DNA from: Methylovorus sp035565335
GTDB lineage: Bacteria > Pseudomonadota > Gammaproteobacteria > Burkholderiales > Methylophilaceae
Reading direction: 5' to 3'
Assembly (NCBI GenBank): GCA_035565335.1
Contig: DATMSO010000011.1
Location: 1-26,937 of the forward strand
Length of the DNA stretch: 26,937 bases
Under the pieces are notes generated by a model, which made no database searches, was not told where the DNA came from, and saw only the letters and a program-made list of their open reading frames with translations. Of the stretch, positions 1 through 8,423 are shown piece by piece. The position numbers were made by a program, and so were the translations under genes. Position 1 is the stretch's first letter; each line of letters begins with the position of its first letter.

Positions 1-1
1 T

Positions 2-1969
2 TTAGCAAACGCCATCCGTGCGCTTTCGATGGACGCCGTCCAGAAAGCCAACTCGGGGCACCCAGGCGCGCCTATGGGTATGGCGGAAATTGCAGAAGTA
101 GTGTGGAACCACAACCTGAGCCACAACCCGACCAATCCTCAGTGGGCTAACCGCGATCGCTTCGTGCTGTCCAACGGTCACGGCTCCATGCTGATTTACT
201 CCCTGCTGCACCTGACTGGTTACGATGTGTCCATCGACGACATCAAAACTTTCCGTCAATTGCATTCCAAGTGTGCAGGTCACCCTGAATACAGCTACGC
301 TCCTGGCGTAGAAACCACCACTGGTCCTCTGGGCCAAGGTATTGCCAACGGCGTTGGTTTCGCCATGGCTGAAAAGCTGCTGGCCAACCAGTTCAACAAG
401 CCAGGCCACGACATCGTTGACCACTACACCTACGTGTTCCTGGGCGACGGCTGTATGATGGAAGGCGTTTCCCACGAAGCCTGCGCACTGGCCGGTACCT
501 GGGGTCTGGGCAAACTGATGGCATTCTGGGATGACAACGGCATCTCTATCGACGGCCACATCGAAGGCTGGTACACCGACGACACCGCCAAGCGTTTTGA
601 AGCTTACGGCTGGCACGTACAATCTGTTGACGGCCATGACTCTGCCGCTATCCAGGCTGCGATCGACGCTGCCAAGAAGGTAACCGACAAGCCATCGCTG
701 ATCTGCTGCAAGACCATCATCGGCAAGGGTTCTCCAAACAAGTCCGGCAGCCATGACTGCCACGGTTCTGCCCTGGGTGATGCTGAAGTTGCCGCAACCC
801 GCGCCAACATCGGCTGGAACCACGAGCCATTCGTTATCCCTGCTGACGTATACGCAGGCTGGGATGCCAAGGCCAAGGGTGCTGCCGCTGAGTCTGCATG
901 GAACGCCAAGTTCGATGCATACGCCAAGGCATTCCCTGCTGAAGCTGCTGAATTCAAACGCCGCATGTCCAATGAGCTGCCAGCTAACTGGAAGGAAGCG
1001 ACCACCAAGATGATCGCTGACTTCAACGAAAAGGCAGAAGGCGTTGCCAGCCGCAAGGCCTCGCAAAACGTCATCGGCGCTCTGGCTCCACTGTTGCCAG
1101 AATTCCTCGGCGGTTCCGCTGACTTGACCGGCTCTAACCTGACCAGCACCGGCAGTTTTGTGCACGTGGAAGGCAAGAAGCCAGGTAACTACATCTCCTA
1201 CGGTGTACGTGAATTCGGTATGGCTGCGATCATGAACGGTATGGCACTGCACGGTGGCCTGCTGCCATTCGGCGGTACTTTCCACATGTTCTCTGACTAC
1301 ATGAAGAACGGCATGCGTATGTCCGCGCTGATGAAGCAACGTGTTGTTTACGTGCTGACTCACGACTCCATCGGTCAAGGCGAAGATGGCCCGACTCACC
1401 AACCAGTAGAAAACACTTCCGGCCTGCGTTATATCCCACGCATGACCGTATGGCGTCCTGCTGATGCGACTGAAACTGCAGTGGCATGGGTTGCTGCTGT
1501 TGAGAACACCGGTGGCCCAACCAGCCTGGTACTGAGCCGTCAGAATCTGCCTGGCATCAAGCACGATGCTGCGCAAATTGACCTGATCCGCAAGGGTGGT
1601 TATGTATTCTCCGACGTGGCTGGCAAGGCTGATGTGATCATCATCGCCAACGGTTCCGAGCTGGATCTGGCAATCAAGGCTGCTGCTGAGCTGAATGCGG
1701 CTGGTACCAAGGTACGCGTGGTTTCCATGCCATCTACCAACGTGTTCGACGCACAAGACCAAGCTTACAAGGACAGCGTGCTGACCCCAGGCGTGAAGCG
1801 TGTTGCAGTTGAAGCTGCGCACCCTGACTTCTGGCGCAAGTATGTTGGTCTGGAAGGCGCTGTTGTCGGTATCGACACCTTCGGTGAGTCCGCTCCAGGC
1901 GGCGTGCTGATGAAGCACTTCGGTTTCACGGTTGAAAATGTTGTGAAAACCGTCAAATCCGTACTGTAA
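2..1969 (+). CDS. tkt: transketolase (5' end outside the window)
   Basis: Transketolase moves two-carbon ketol units between sugar phosphates with thiamine diphosphate, in the pentose phosphate and ribulose monophosphate rearrangements. The reading frame is already open at base 2 and reads LANAIRALSMDAVQKANSGH, the usual N-terminal block, so the ATG at 29 is an internal Met and the true start lies a few codons left of the window. Visible marks are the GHGSML block, GPLGQG, the thiamine diphosphate motif GDGCMMEG followed later by the N of DDNG, and the pyrimidine-domain block THDSIGQGEDGPTHQP. The 3' end is intact, and a terminator follows. Codon use differs from the next genes: of 28 prolines, 16 are CCA, 10 CCT and only 2 CCG, which suggests very high expression. 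Identification is firm. Confidence 0.97.
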   Translation, partial: LANAIRALSMDAVQKANSGHPGAPMGMAEIAEVVWNHNLSHNPTNPQWANRDRFVLSNGHGSMLIYSLLHLTGYDVSIDDIKTFRQLHSKCAGHPEYSYAPGVETTTGPLGQGIANGVGFAMAEKLLANQFNKPGHDIVDHYTYVFLGDGCMMEGVSHEACALAGTWGLGKLMAFWDDNGISIDGHIEGWYTDDTAKRFEAYGWHVQSVDGHDSAAIQAAIDAAKKVTDKPSLICCKTIIGKGSPNKSGSHDCHGSALGDAEVAATRANIGWNHEPFVIPADVYAGWDAKAKGAAAESAWNAKFDAYAKAFPAEAAEFKRRMSNELPANWKEATTKMIADFNEKAEGVASRKASQNVIGALAPLLPEFLGGSADLTGSNLTSTGSFVHVEGKKPGNYISYGVREFGMAAIMNGMALHGGLLPFGGTFHMFSDYMKNGMRMSALMKQRVVYVLTHDSIGQGEDGPTHQPVENTSGLRYIPRMTVWRPADATETAVAWVAAVENTGGPTSLVLSRQNLPGIKHDAAQIDLIRKGGYVFSDVAGKADVIIIANGSELDLAIKAAAELNAAGTKVRVVSMPSTNVFDAQDQAYKDSVLTPGVKRVAVEAAHPDFWRKYVGLEGAVVGIDTFGESAPGGVLMKHFGFTVENVVKTVKSVL

Positions 1970-1985
1970 TAGTGTGTAGTTAAGC

Positions 1986-2019
1986 AAAAGGGAGCCAGTC
2001 TAGCGTTGGCTCCCTTTTT
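1986..2019 (+). terminator. intrinsic terminator or attenuator between tkt and gap
   Basis: A perfect 12-bp stem (AAAAGGGAGCCA, 1986-1997, with TGGCTCCCTTTT, 2007-2018) has a 9-nt loop and ends in a T run. It begins 16 nt after the tkt stop. Only 24 nt separate it from the gap start, and most of that is the ribosome binding region. Confidence 0.88.
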
Positions 2020-2043
2020 CTTTATCAGGAAAGGGAAGACAAA

Positions 2044-3042
2044 ATGGCAATCAGGGTTGGTATCAATGGTTTTGGCCGCATTGGCCGTATGGTGTTCCGT
2101 GCAGCAGCCCAGCACTTCACCGATATTGAAGTCGTCGCAATCAATGACCTGCTTGAGCCGGATTATCTGGCTTACATGCTGAAGCACGACTCCGTGCACG
2201 GCAAGTTCAAGGGCGATGTGGCGGTTGAAGGCAACCATCTGGTGGTGAATGGCAAGACGATACGTCTGACCGCAGAAAAAGATCCGGCCAACCTCAAGTG
2301 GAACGAGGCGGGTGTGGACATCGTCATCGAATGTACCGGCTTCTTCCTGACCAAGGAAACCTGCCAAAAGCATATTGATGCCGGCGCCAAGAAGGTCGTG
2401 CAATCCGCGCCTTCCAAGGATGACACCCCCATGTTTGTCTACGGTGTTAACCATGCCAGCTATCAGGGCGAAGCGATTGTGTCGGCGGCTTCCTGCACCA
2501 CCAATGGCCTGGCACCCGTGGCTAAGGTGTTGAACGATGCTTTCGGCATCAAGCGTGGTCTGATGACCACCGTACACGCAGCTACCGCCACCCAGAAAAC
2601 AGTGGATGGCCCTTCCAACAAGGATTGGCGAGGTGGTCGCGGCATCCTGGAAAACATCATCCCTTCGTCTACCGGTGCTGCCAAGGCCGTAGGCAAGGTG
2701 ATTCCTGCCCTGAATAAAAAGCTGACCGGCATGGCTTTCCGCGTACCGACTTCCGATGTGTCCGTGGTCGATCTGACCGTGGAACTGGAAAAGGAAACCA
2801 GTTACGAGCAAATCTGCGCTGCAATGAAAGCCGCCGCTGAAGGCGAGCTGAAAGGCGTGCTGGGCTACACCGAAGAGAAAGTGGTCTCTACCGATTTCCG
2901 TGGCGAAACCTGCCCATCGGTGTTCGATGCCGATGCTGGCATCCAGCTCGACCCGACCTTTGTCAAAGTGGTGGCCTGGTATGACAACGAGTACGGCTAT
3001 ACCTGCAACCTGATGCGCCTGGTGCAGCACGTCGCCAAATAA
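2044..3042 (+). CDS. gap: glyceraldehyde-3-phosphate dehydrogenase, type I
   Basis: This enzyme oxidises and phosphorylates glyceraldehyde 3-phosphate to 1,3-bisphosphoglycerate using a nicotinamide cofactor; it is cytoplasmic and works in lower glycolysis or gluconeogenesis. The 332-residue length is normal. The Rossmann motif GFGRIGR is at residues 9-15, and an Asp (D35 in VAIND) at the end of the second strand fits NAD preference. The catalytic block ASCTTN puts the nucleophile at Cys151. A purine-rich AGGAAAGGGA precedes the ATG. The pgk gene follows after 10 nt, so gap and pgk are surely co-transcribed. No promoter fits between the upstream terminator and this start, so transcription probably enters from tkt or from within its 3' end. 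Confidence 0.97.
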   Translation: MAIRVGINGFGRIGRMVFRAAAQHFTDIEVVAINDLLEPDYLAYMLKHDSVHGKFKGDVAVEGNHLVVNGKTIRLTAEKDPANLKWNEAGVDIVIECTGFFLTKETCQKHIDAGAKKVVQSAPSKDDTPMFVYGVNHASYQGEAIVSAASCTTNGLAPVAKVLNDAFGIKRGLMTTVHAATATQKTVDGPSNKDWRGGRGILENIIPSSTGAAKAVGKVIPALNKKLTGMAFRVPTSDVSVVDLTVELEKETSYEQICAAMKAAAEGELKGVLGYTEEKVVSTDFRGETCPSVFDADAGIQLDPTFVKVVAWYDNEYGYTCNLMRLVQHVAK

Positions 3043-3052
3043 GGAGCTGGGC

Positions 3053-4234
3053 ATGAATGTCATCAAAATGACCGACCTGGACCTCAAGGGTAAAAAGGTA
3101 CTGATTCGTTCTGATCTGAATGTGCCGGTCAAGGACGGTAAAGTGACCTCGGATGCGCGCATTACCGCTTCCATGGCCACGATTGAGCATGCGCTGAACG
3201 CGGGTGCCAAGGTCATGGTCACCTCCCATCTGGGGCGTCCGGAAGAAGGTGTCTATTCGGAAGAAAACTCGCTGAAGCCGGTGGCAGATGTGATTGCCGC
3301 CAAGCTGGGCAAGCCTGTTCGCCTGATCAAGGACTGGGTGGACGGCGGATTCGAGGTGGCCGACGGTGAACTGGTGCTGCTGGAAAACTGTCGTTTTAAC
3401 AAAGGCGAGAAAAAGAATCTCGACGAAACGTCACAAAAATACGCCACGCTATGTGATGTATTTGTGATGGATGCTTTTGGCACGGCGCACCGGGCCGAAG
3501 CTTCCACCCACGGCGTGGCCAAGTTTGCGCCAGTGGCCGCTGCCGGCATTCTGCTCGTAGGTGAGCTTGATGCATTGGGCAAGGCCCTGCTATGTCCGGC
3601 CCGCCCCATGGTGGCCATCGTTGGTGGTTCCAAAGTGTCGACCAAGCTCACTGTGCTGGAAAGCCTGGCGGAAAAGGTCGACCAGCTGGTGGTCGGTGGT
3701 GGCATTGCCAACACCTTCCTCAAGGCGACCGGCCATGAAGTCGGCAAATCGCTTTGTGAAGATGAGCTGGTGCCCACCGCCAAGGCGCTGATCGACCAGA
3801 TGTCCGCCCGTGGTGCAGCGGTGCCGATTGCCGTGGATGTGGTGGTTGGCAAGCAATTCGACGCTAACGAGCCGGCAGTGCTTAAAGACGCCGGCGATGT
3901 GGCTGCCGATGAGATGATTTTTGATATTGGCCCGAAATCTGCTGAGGAATTGGCGGAGATCATCATGAATGCAGCGACCGTGGTCTGGAATGGCCCGGTA
4001 GGTGTATTCGAGTTTGACCAGTTTGGCGAAGGTACCAAGCGGATTGCGCAAGCGATTGCCGAGACCAAGGCCTTTACGCTGGCGGGTGGCGGCGACACGA
4101 TTGCCGCGATTCAGAAGTATGATATCTACGACAAGGTGTCCTATATTTCAACCGCAGGTGGTGCGTTCCTTGAGTTCCTGGAAGGCAAGCCCTTGCCAGC
4201 TGTTGAAATCCTGGAGGCGCGCGCACGCGGTTAA
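3053..4234 (+). CDS. pgk: phosphoglycerate kinase
   Basis: Phosphoglycerate kinase makes ATP and 3-phosphoglycerate from 1,3-bisphosphoglycerate and ADP. The 393-residue length is typical of bacterial Pgk. The substrate-binding blocks RSDLNVPVKDGK (residues 19-30) and TSHLGRPEEG (57-66) are in the N-domain. The nucleotide domain has VGGSKVSTKL, and GGGDTIAAI lies near the C-terminus. The start at 3053 is preceded by AAGGAG at a 5-nt spacing; a second in-frame ATG at 3068 has no such site. The gene is the second member of a gap-pgk pair and is followed by a strong terminator. Proline codons here are mostly CCG (8 of 14), unlike tkt. Confidence 0.97.
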   Translation: MNVIKMTDLDLKGKKVLIRSDLNVPVKDGKVTSDARITASMATIEHALNAGAKVMVTSHLGRPEEGVYSEENSLKPVADVIAAKLGKPVRLIKDWVDGGFEVADGELVLLENCRFNKGEKKNLDETSQKYATLCDVFVMDAFGTAHRAEASTHGVAKFAPVAAAGILLVGELDALGKALLCPARPMVAIVGGSKVSTKLTVLESLAEKVDQLVVGGGIANTFLKATGHEVGKSLCEDELVPTAKALIDQMSARGAAVPIAVDVVVGKQFDANEPAVLKDAGDVAADEMIFDIGPKSAEELAEIIMNAATVVWNGPVGVFEFDQFGEGTKRIAQAIAETKAFTLAGGGDTIAAIQKYDIYDKVSYISTAGGAFLEFLEGKPLPAVEILEARARG

Positions 4235-4258
4235 GCCGCTACTGTGCGGGTATCCAGC

Positions 4259-4286
4259 AAAAAGGGGCGCTTGCGCCCCTTTTTTT
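4259..4286 (+). terminator. intrinsic terminator after pgk
   Basis: The stem AAAAAGGGGCGC (4259-4270) pairs with GCGCCCCTTTTT (4273-4284), with a tight loop, and the sequence runs into seven T. It is 25 nt past the pgk stop and 80 nt before pyk. I see no convincing promoter in those 80 nt. Confidence 0.9.
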
Positions 4287-4365
4287 ATGGAGCGGTTTCA
4301 GGCAAGTTTGATGCAGGTGGCGTAGTCAGGTCGATCGGGATGTATGTCACCTTAGGAGGGTAGCG

Positions 4366-5802
4366 ATGGAATTACGCAGAACCAAAATAGTGGCAACCCT
4401 GGGGCCAGCCTCCAGTGAGCGCGAAGTGTTGGAGCGCATGCTCGATGCCGGCGTGGATGTGGTGCGGCTGAATTTTTCGCACGGGCAGGCGGCAGACCAT
4501 ATTGCCCGCGCCGAACTGGTGCGTGAGCTGGCGCGGGCGCGCCGCCGTTCGGTAGGGGTGTTATGTGATCTGCAAGGACCTAAAATCCGCATCGGCAAAT
4601 TTGCCGATGGCAAGGTCATGCTGCGTCCGGGTGACAGCTTTATTCTGGATGCCGACTGCCCGCTGGGCGATCAGGCGCGGGTAGGCCTGGATTATAAAAC
4701 GCTGCCCCAAGAGGTCGTGACCGGCACCGTGTTGTTACTGGATGATGGCCGCATTGTGCTCACCGTGGATTCGGTTGAAGGCAGTGCGGTTTATTGCACG
4801 GTCAAGGTTGGCGGGGTGCTCTCCAATAACAAGGGCATTAACCGCCTGGGCGGCGGCTTGGCGGCCGAGGCGCTGACGGAGAAAGACCGTGAGGATATCA
4901 AGACAGCCGCTGCGCTGAGCGCGGATTATATTGCCATCTCGTTCCCGCGTAGTGGCGCCGATGTCGAGCTGGCGCGGCAACTGGTGCAAGCCGCTGGGGG
5001 GCATGCCCATATCGTCGCCAAGATCGAACGGGCAGAGGCGATCCCTGCCCTGGAAGAAATTGTGGATGCGGCCGATGTGATCATGGTGGCGCGCGGCGAT
5101 CTCGGCGTGGAAGTGGGCGATGCCGTGGTGCCCGGCTTGCAGAAGCGCATGATCCGCCTGGCGCGCGCCAAGAACAAGCTGGTGATCACCGCCACGCAGA
5201 TGATGGAGTCCATGATCCTCAACCCTATTCCGACGCGGGCGGAGGTCTCGGATGTGGCGAATGCCGTGCTGGATGGGACCGATGCGGTGATGCTGTCGGC
5301 GGAGACGGCGGCGGGTCAGTTTCCGGTGGAAGCGGTTTCTGCCATGCACCGCGTCTGCAAAGAAGCCGAAAAAGAATATTACGACGACAGCGTGCGCCGC
5401 CTAGGCCGCGAAACGTTTGATGAAATCGATGAAGCGATTGCCATGGCAACGAGCTATAGCGCGCGGCATTTCAAGGTCAAGGCCATTGCCGCACTGACCC
5501 AGTCGGGCAAATCGGCCATCTGGTTATCGCGCGCCAACAACAATGTGCCTATCTATGCGCTGTCACCGGAACAGAACACGCGACGCAAGCTGACACTTTG
5601 CCGCGGGGTGTATCCTTACCGCATGGAGATGGAAAGCCATGATATTGACCGTATCCTGTTTGATGCCGAAGAAGAGCTAGTGTCGCGTGGGGTGGTGACC
5701 AACGGCGATTACATATTGCTGACGTTTGGTCAGCCCATAGGCAAAGCCGGCAGCACCAACACCATGAAACTTGTCCAAGTAGGGGAACATCGCCAAAGTT
5801 AG
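4366..5802 (+). CDS. pyk: pyruvate kinase
   Basis: Pyruvate kinase converts phosphoenolpyruvate and ADP to pyruvate and ATP, the last step of glycolysis. It has 478 residues, the usual length of the bacterial enzyme. Visible motifs are RTKIVATLGPAS at the N-terminus, NFSHG (36-40), the catalytic lysine in VAKIE (K219), the metal-site block VARGDLGVEV (241-250), and the signature ITATQMMESM continuing into NPIPTRAEV (274-294). A strong Shine-Dalgarno TAGGAGGG lies 5 nt before the ATG. The fba gene starts 9 nt after the stop, so the two form an operon. No PEP-utiliser domain is appended. Allosteric control cannot be read from the sequence. Confidence 0.97.
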   Translation: MELRRTKIVATLGPASSEREVLERMLDAGVDVVRLNFSHGQAADHIARAELVRELARARRRSVGVLCDLQGPKIRIGKFADGKVMLRPGDSFILDADCPLGDQARVGLDYKTLPQEVVTGTVLLLDDGRIVLTVDSVEGSAVYCTVKVGGVLSNNKGINRLGGGLAAEALTEKDREDIKTAAALSADYIAISFPRSGADVELARQLVQAAGGHAHIVAKIERAEAIPALEEIVDAADVIMVARGDLGVEVGDAVVPGLQKRMIRLARAKNKLVITATQMMESMILNPIPTRAEVSDVANAVLDGTDAVMLSAETAAGQFPVEAVSAMHRVCKEAEKEYYDDSVRRLGRETFDEIDEAIAMATSYSARHFKVKAIAALTQSGKSAIWLSRANNNVPIYALSPEQNTRRKLTLCRGVYPYRMEMESHDIDRILFDAEEELVSRGVVTNGDYILLTFGQPIGKAGSTNTMKLVQVGEHRQS

Positions 5803-5811
5803 GAGTTTGCC

Positions 5812-6888
5812 ATGGCACTTATTACGCTACGGCAGGCACTGGATCACGCAGCCGAATACGACTACGCCTTGCCTGCATTCAACGTCAATAATCTGGAACA
5901 GATACAGGCGGTCATGCAGGCCGCTGATGCGGTAGATAGTCCGGTTATCCTGCAAGCCAGTGCCGGTGCCCGCAAATATGCGGGCGAGCATTTCCTGCGC
6001 CATCTGGTGCTGGCGGCGATTGAAACCTATCCGCACATTCCCGTGGTCATGCATCAGGATCATGGGGCCTCCGCCGATGTCTGCGTGCAGGCCATCCGTC
6101 TGGGTTTTTCCAGCGTGATGATGGATGGCTCGCTGCGGGAGGATGCCTCCACCCCGGCGGACTTTGCCTATAACGTCGAGGTTACGCGGCGCGTGGTGGA
6201 TATTGCCCATGCAGTGGGCGTCTCGGTGGAAGGAGAGCTGGGCGTATTGGGCTCGCTGGAAACCGGCATGGCGGGCGAGGAGGACGGCGTGGGCGCCGAA
6301 GGACATCTGGACCACAGCCAGCTGCTGACGGATCCGGAGGAAGCCGCGGATTTTGTGCGCTTTACCAATGTCGATGCCCTGGCGATTGCCATTGGCACTT
6401 CGCATGGCGCTTACAAGTTCAGCCGGCCTCCCAGTGGCGATATCCTGGCCATTGAGCGCATACGCGAGATTCATGCGCGCTTGCCTAATACCCACCTTGT
6501 CATGCACGGCTCATCCTCGGTGCCGCAGGAATGGTTGCAACTGATCAATGCCCATGGCGGCGATATTCCCGAAACCTATGGCGTGCCGGTGGACGAGATT
6601 GTGCAGGGCATACGTCATGGCGTGCGCAAGGTGAATATTGATACCGATCTGCGCATAGCCTTCATGGGCTCGGCGCGAGCATTTCTGCATGGTGCCCAGC
6701 ACAGTCGCGAGCTGGATCCGCGCAAGCTGCTGACCGCTGCGACACAGGGCATGGCCGGTATTTGCCGGGGGCGCTTCGAAGCTTTTGGCTCCGCCGGACA
6801 GGCGGCGCGTATACGGCCAGTAGCATGCGACGACATGGCTCGCCGCTATCGGCAAGGCGAATTAAACGCTCTGGTGCAGCCACGCTAG
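5812..6888 (+). CDS. fba: class II fructose-1,6-bisphosphate aldolase, Calvin-cycle subtype
   Basis: This zinc aldolase reversibly joins dihydroxyacetone phosphate and glyceraldehyde 3-phosphate to fructose 1,6-bisphosphate. The length of 358 fits the Calvin-subtype class II group. The catalytic Asp and first zinc His are in HQDHG (D83, H84), with further metal-site residues in GELG (E142), GTSHGAYKF (H198) and VMHGSSSVP (H232). AGGAG sits 7 nt before the ATG. In a methylotroph with the ribulose monophosphate cycle it would serve triose formation or sugar rearrangement; the subtype name does not imply CO2 fixation. It is the last gene of the carbon cluster. No clear terminator follows. Confidence 0.95.
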   Translation: MALITLRQALDHAAEYDYALPAFNVNNLEQIQAVMQAADAVDSPVILQASAGARKYAGEHFLRHLVLAAIETYPHIPVVMHQDHGASADVCVQAIRLGFSSVMMDGSLREDASTPADFAYNVEVTRRVVDIAHAVGVSVEGELGVLGSLETGMAGEEDGVGAEGHLDHSQLLTDPEEAADFVRFTNVDALAIAIGTSHGAYKFSRPPSGDILAIERIREIHARLPNTHLVMHGSSSVPQEWLQLINAHGGDIPETYGVPVDEIVQGIRHGVRKVNIDTDLRIAFMGSARAFLHGAQHSRELDPRKLLTAATQGMAGICRGRFEAFGSAGQAARIRPVACDDMARRYRQGELNALVQPR

Positions 6889-7052
6889 CCCGCTGTGATG
6901 ATTGCGTAAGCGCTTGTTTATCTGCATATCGTGCGGGCATGGTTGTAAGGTAAAATAGCGTTCAAGCCAGCGCGCGCCGATCCAATTTGAGCTGAGGTCG
7001 CTTTACATGGCACATAAAGAGAATAGCAATTAAAAAACCCTGGGGAGCGAGC

Positions 7053-7466
7053 ATGAAACCGAATAAATTCAGTAGCCTTGGCCAGTATGGCCTGGGCATC
7101 GTGGAGCAGATTGTTCTGATAGTGATTGCGCTGGCAACGGTGGTCGCTACCTACCAGCAGATCGCGCATATCTGGCAGGCATGGGCCGTCACCGTGGGGG
7201 ATCTGCTGCTGCTGTTCCTCTATCTTGAAGTCATGACCATGCTCAACCATTACCTGGGCTCGGGCAAGCTGCCGGTGCGCTATCCGCTCTATATCGGCAT
7301 TATTGCCCTGGCGCGCTATCTGGTACTGGATATCAAGGAGCTGGATGCATGGCGTATTTTTGCCGTGTCGGCGTCCATCCTGCTGATTGCCATGGCGATT
7401 TTGCTCGTGCGCTACGGCCATGTGCGCTTTCCCTATACCGATGGCACCGACCTGCAATCTAAATAA
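7053..7466 (+). CDS. PsiE-family inner-membrane protein
   Basis: The protein has 137 residues with four likely membrane helices, roughly at residues 17-37, 48-65, 77-94 and 103-124. The second and third helices carry the family-like stretch LYLEVMTMLNHYL ... IGIIALARYLVLDI, which matches the phosphate-starvation-inducible E (PsiE) family as I know it. The biochemical role of PsiE is unknown. The ATG follows GGGAGCG. The gene lies 164 bp after fba and 57 bp before the chosen purC start. I could not find a Pho box upstream, so induction by phosphate starvation should not be assumed. Family call fairly sure, function open. Confidence 0.8.
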   Translation: MKPNKFSSLGQYGLGIVEQIVLIVIALATVVATYQQIAHIWQAWAVTVGDLLLLFLYLEVMTMLNHYLGSGKLPVRYPLYIGIIALARYLVLDIKELDAWRIFAVSASILLIAMAILLVRYGHVRFPYTDGTDLQSK

Positions 7467-7523
7467 TGATGCAGATTGCCATCCCAGCTGACCGTATTAA
7501 CGCATCTCGATAAGGAACCCGTT

Positions 7524-8423
7524 TTGACAGCACCTCTCATGCGCTCCAGCATTCACAGCCTGCCTCTGATCAACCAGGGCAAGGTTCGGGATATTTACGA
7601 CATTGATGACAAAACCATGCTGCTGGTGACAACGGATCGCCTGTCGGCCTTTGATGTCATTCTGCCCACGCCGATACAGGACAAAGGCGCCGTGCTGACC
7701 CAGATTGCCAATTTCTGGTTCGACAAGCTGGGCCATATCGTCCCTAATCATCTGACCGGCATTGCCCCGGAAAGCGTGGTGTCTGATCCGGCGGAAAAAG
7801 CACAGCTGGCGCGTCGTGCCCTGGTGGTGAAAAAACTGAAACCCTTGCCGATTGAAGCCATCGTGCGTGGCTATCTGGTAGGCTCGGGCTGGAAGGAATA
7901 CAAAGCTTCGGGCACGGTGTGCGGCATTTCCCTGCCTACCGGCCTGCAAGAGGCATCGCGCTTGCCGCAGCCATTGTTCACACCATCGAGCAAGGCGGAG
8001 ATGGGCGACCATGATGAAAACATCACCCTGGAGAAATGCGCCCAGCTGCTGGGTAAGGAACTCGCAGAAAAAGTAGCGCGCATCAGCATACAGCTTTACA
8101 CCGAAGCCGCCGCTTATGCGCTGACCCGCGGCATTATCATCGCCGATACCAAGTTTGAGTTTGGTCTGGATGCCGCCGGTGAGCTTTATCTGATTGATGA
8201 AGCGCTGACACCGGATTCATCGCGGTTCTGGCCGGCCGAGCATTATGCGGTGGGCAGCAACCCGCCGAGCTTTGACAAGCAGTATGTGCGGGACTGGCTG
8301 GAATCCACCGGCTGGAACAAAGTGGCCCCAGGCCCCGAACTACCTGCTGATATTGCGCAGAAAACCGCCGATAAATACCGTGAAGCTTATCGCAAGCTGA
8401 CGGGCAGCGAGTTGCCCAGCTGA
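7524..8423 (+). CDS. purC: phosphoribosylaminoimidazole-succinocarboxamide synthase (SAICAR synthase)
   Basis: PurC ligates aspartate to CAIR with ATP in de novo purine synthesis. The protein shows the family blocks QGKVRDIYDID, TTDRLSAFDVILPTPI and IIADTKFEFG, and a long C-terminal part typical of the roughly 300-residue form. I place the start at the TTG at 7524 because AAGGA lies 7 nt before it and the protein then begins close to the conserved HSLPLINQGKVRD block, giving 299 residues. A TTG at 7476 in the same frame has no ribosome site, and an ATG at 7539 would also leave the conserved region whole. The stop overlaps the next gene if that gene starts at CTG 8420. Confidence 0.93.
   Translation: MTAPLMRSSIHSLPLINQGKVRDIYDIDDKTMLLVTTDRLSAFDVILPTPIQDKGAVLTQIANFWFDKLGHIVPNHLTGIAPESVVSDPAEKAQLARRALVVKKLKPLPIEAIVRGYLVGSGWKEYKASGTVCGISLPTGLQEASRLPQPLFTPSSKAEMGDHDENITLEKCAQLLGKELAEKVARISIQLYTEAAAYALTRGIIIADTKFEFGLDAAGELYLIDEALTPDSSRFWPAEHYAVGSNPPSFDKQYVRDWLESTGWNKVAPGPELPADIAQKTADKYREAYRKLTGSELPS

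Noticed and set aside
2..1987. A long open frame on the minus strand across all of tkt
   Set aside because: It mirrors the strongly biased codon use of tkt, has no recognisable domain or ribosome site, and the plus-strand frame is certainly transketolase.
1765..3222. A 485-codon minus-strand frame across the ends of tkt, gap and pgk
   Set aside because: It runs antisense through three certain genes and through a terminator, with no domain resemblance.
6951..6956. TAAAAT as a -10 for the PsiE-like gene
   Set aside because: No -35 within 15-19 nt and no extended -10 TG; the leader would be nearly 100 nt.
6889..7052. Pho box before the PsiE-like gene
   Set aside because: No pair of CTGTCAT-like repeats with proper spacing is present.
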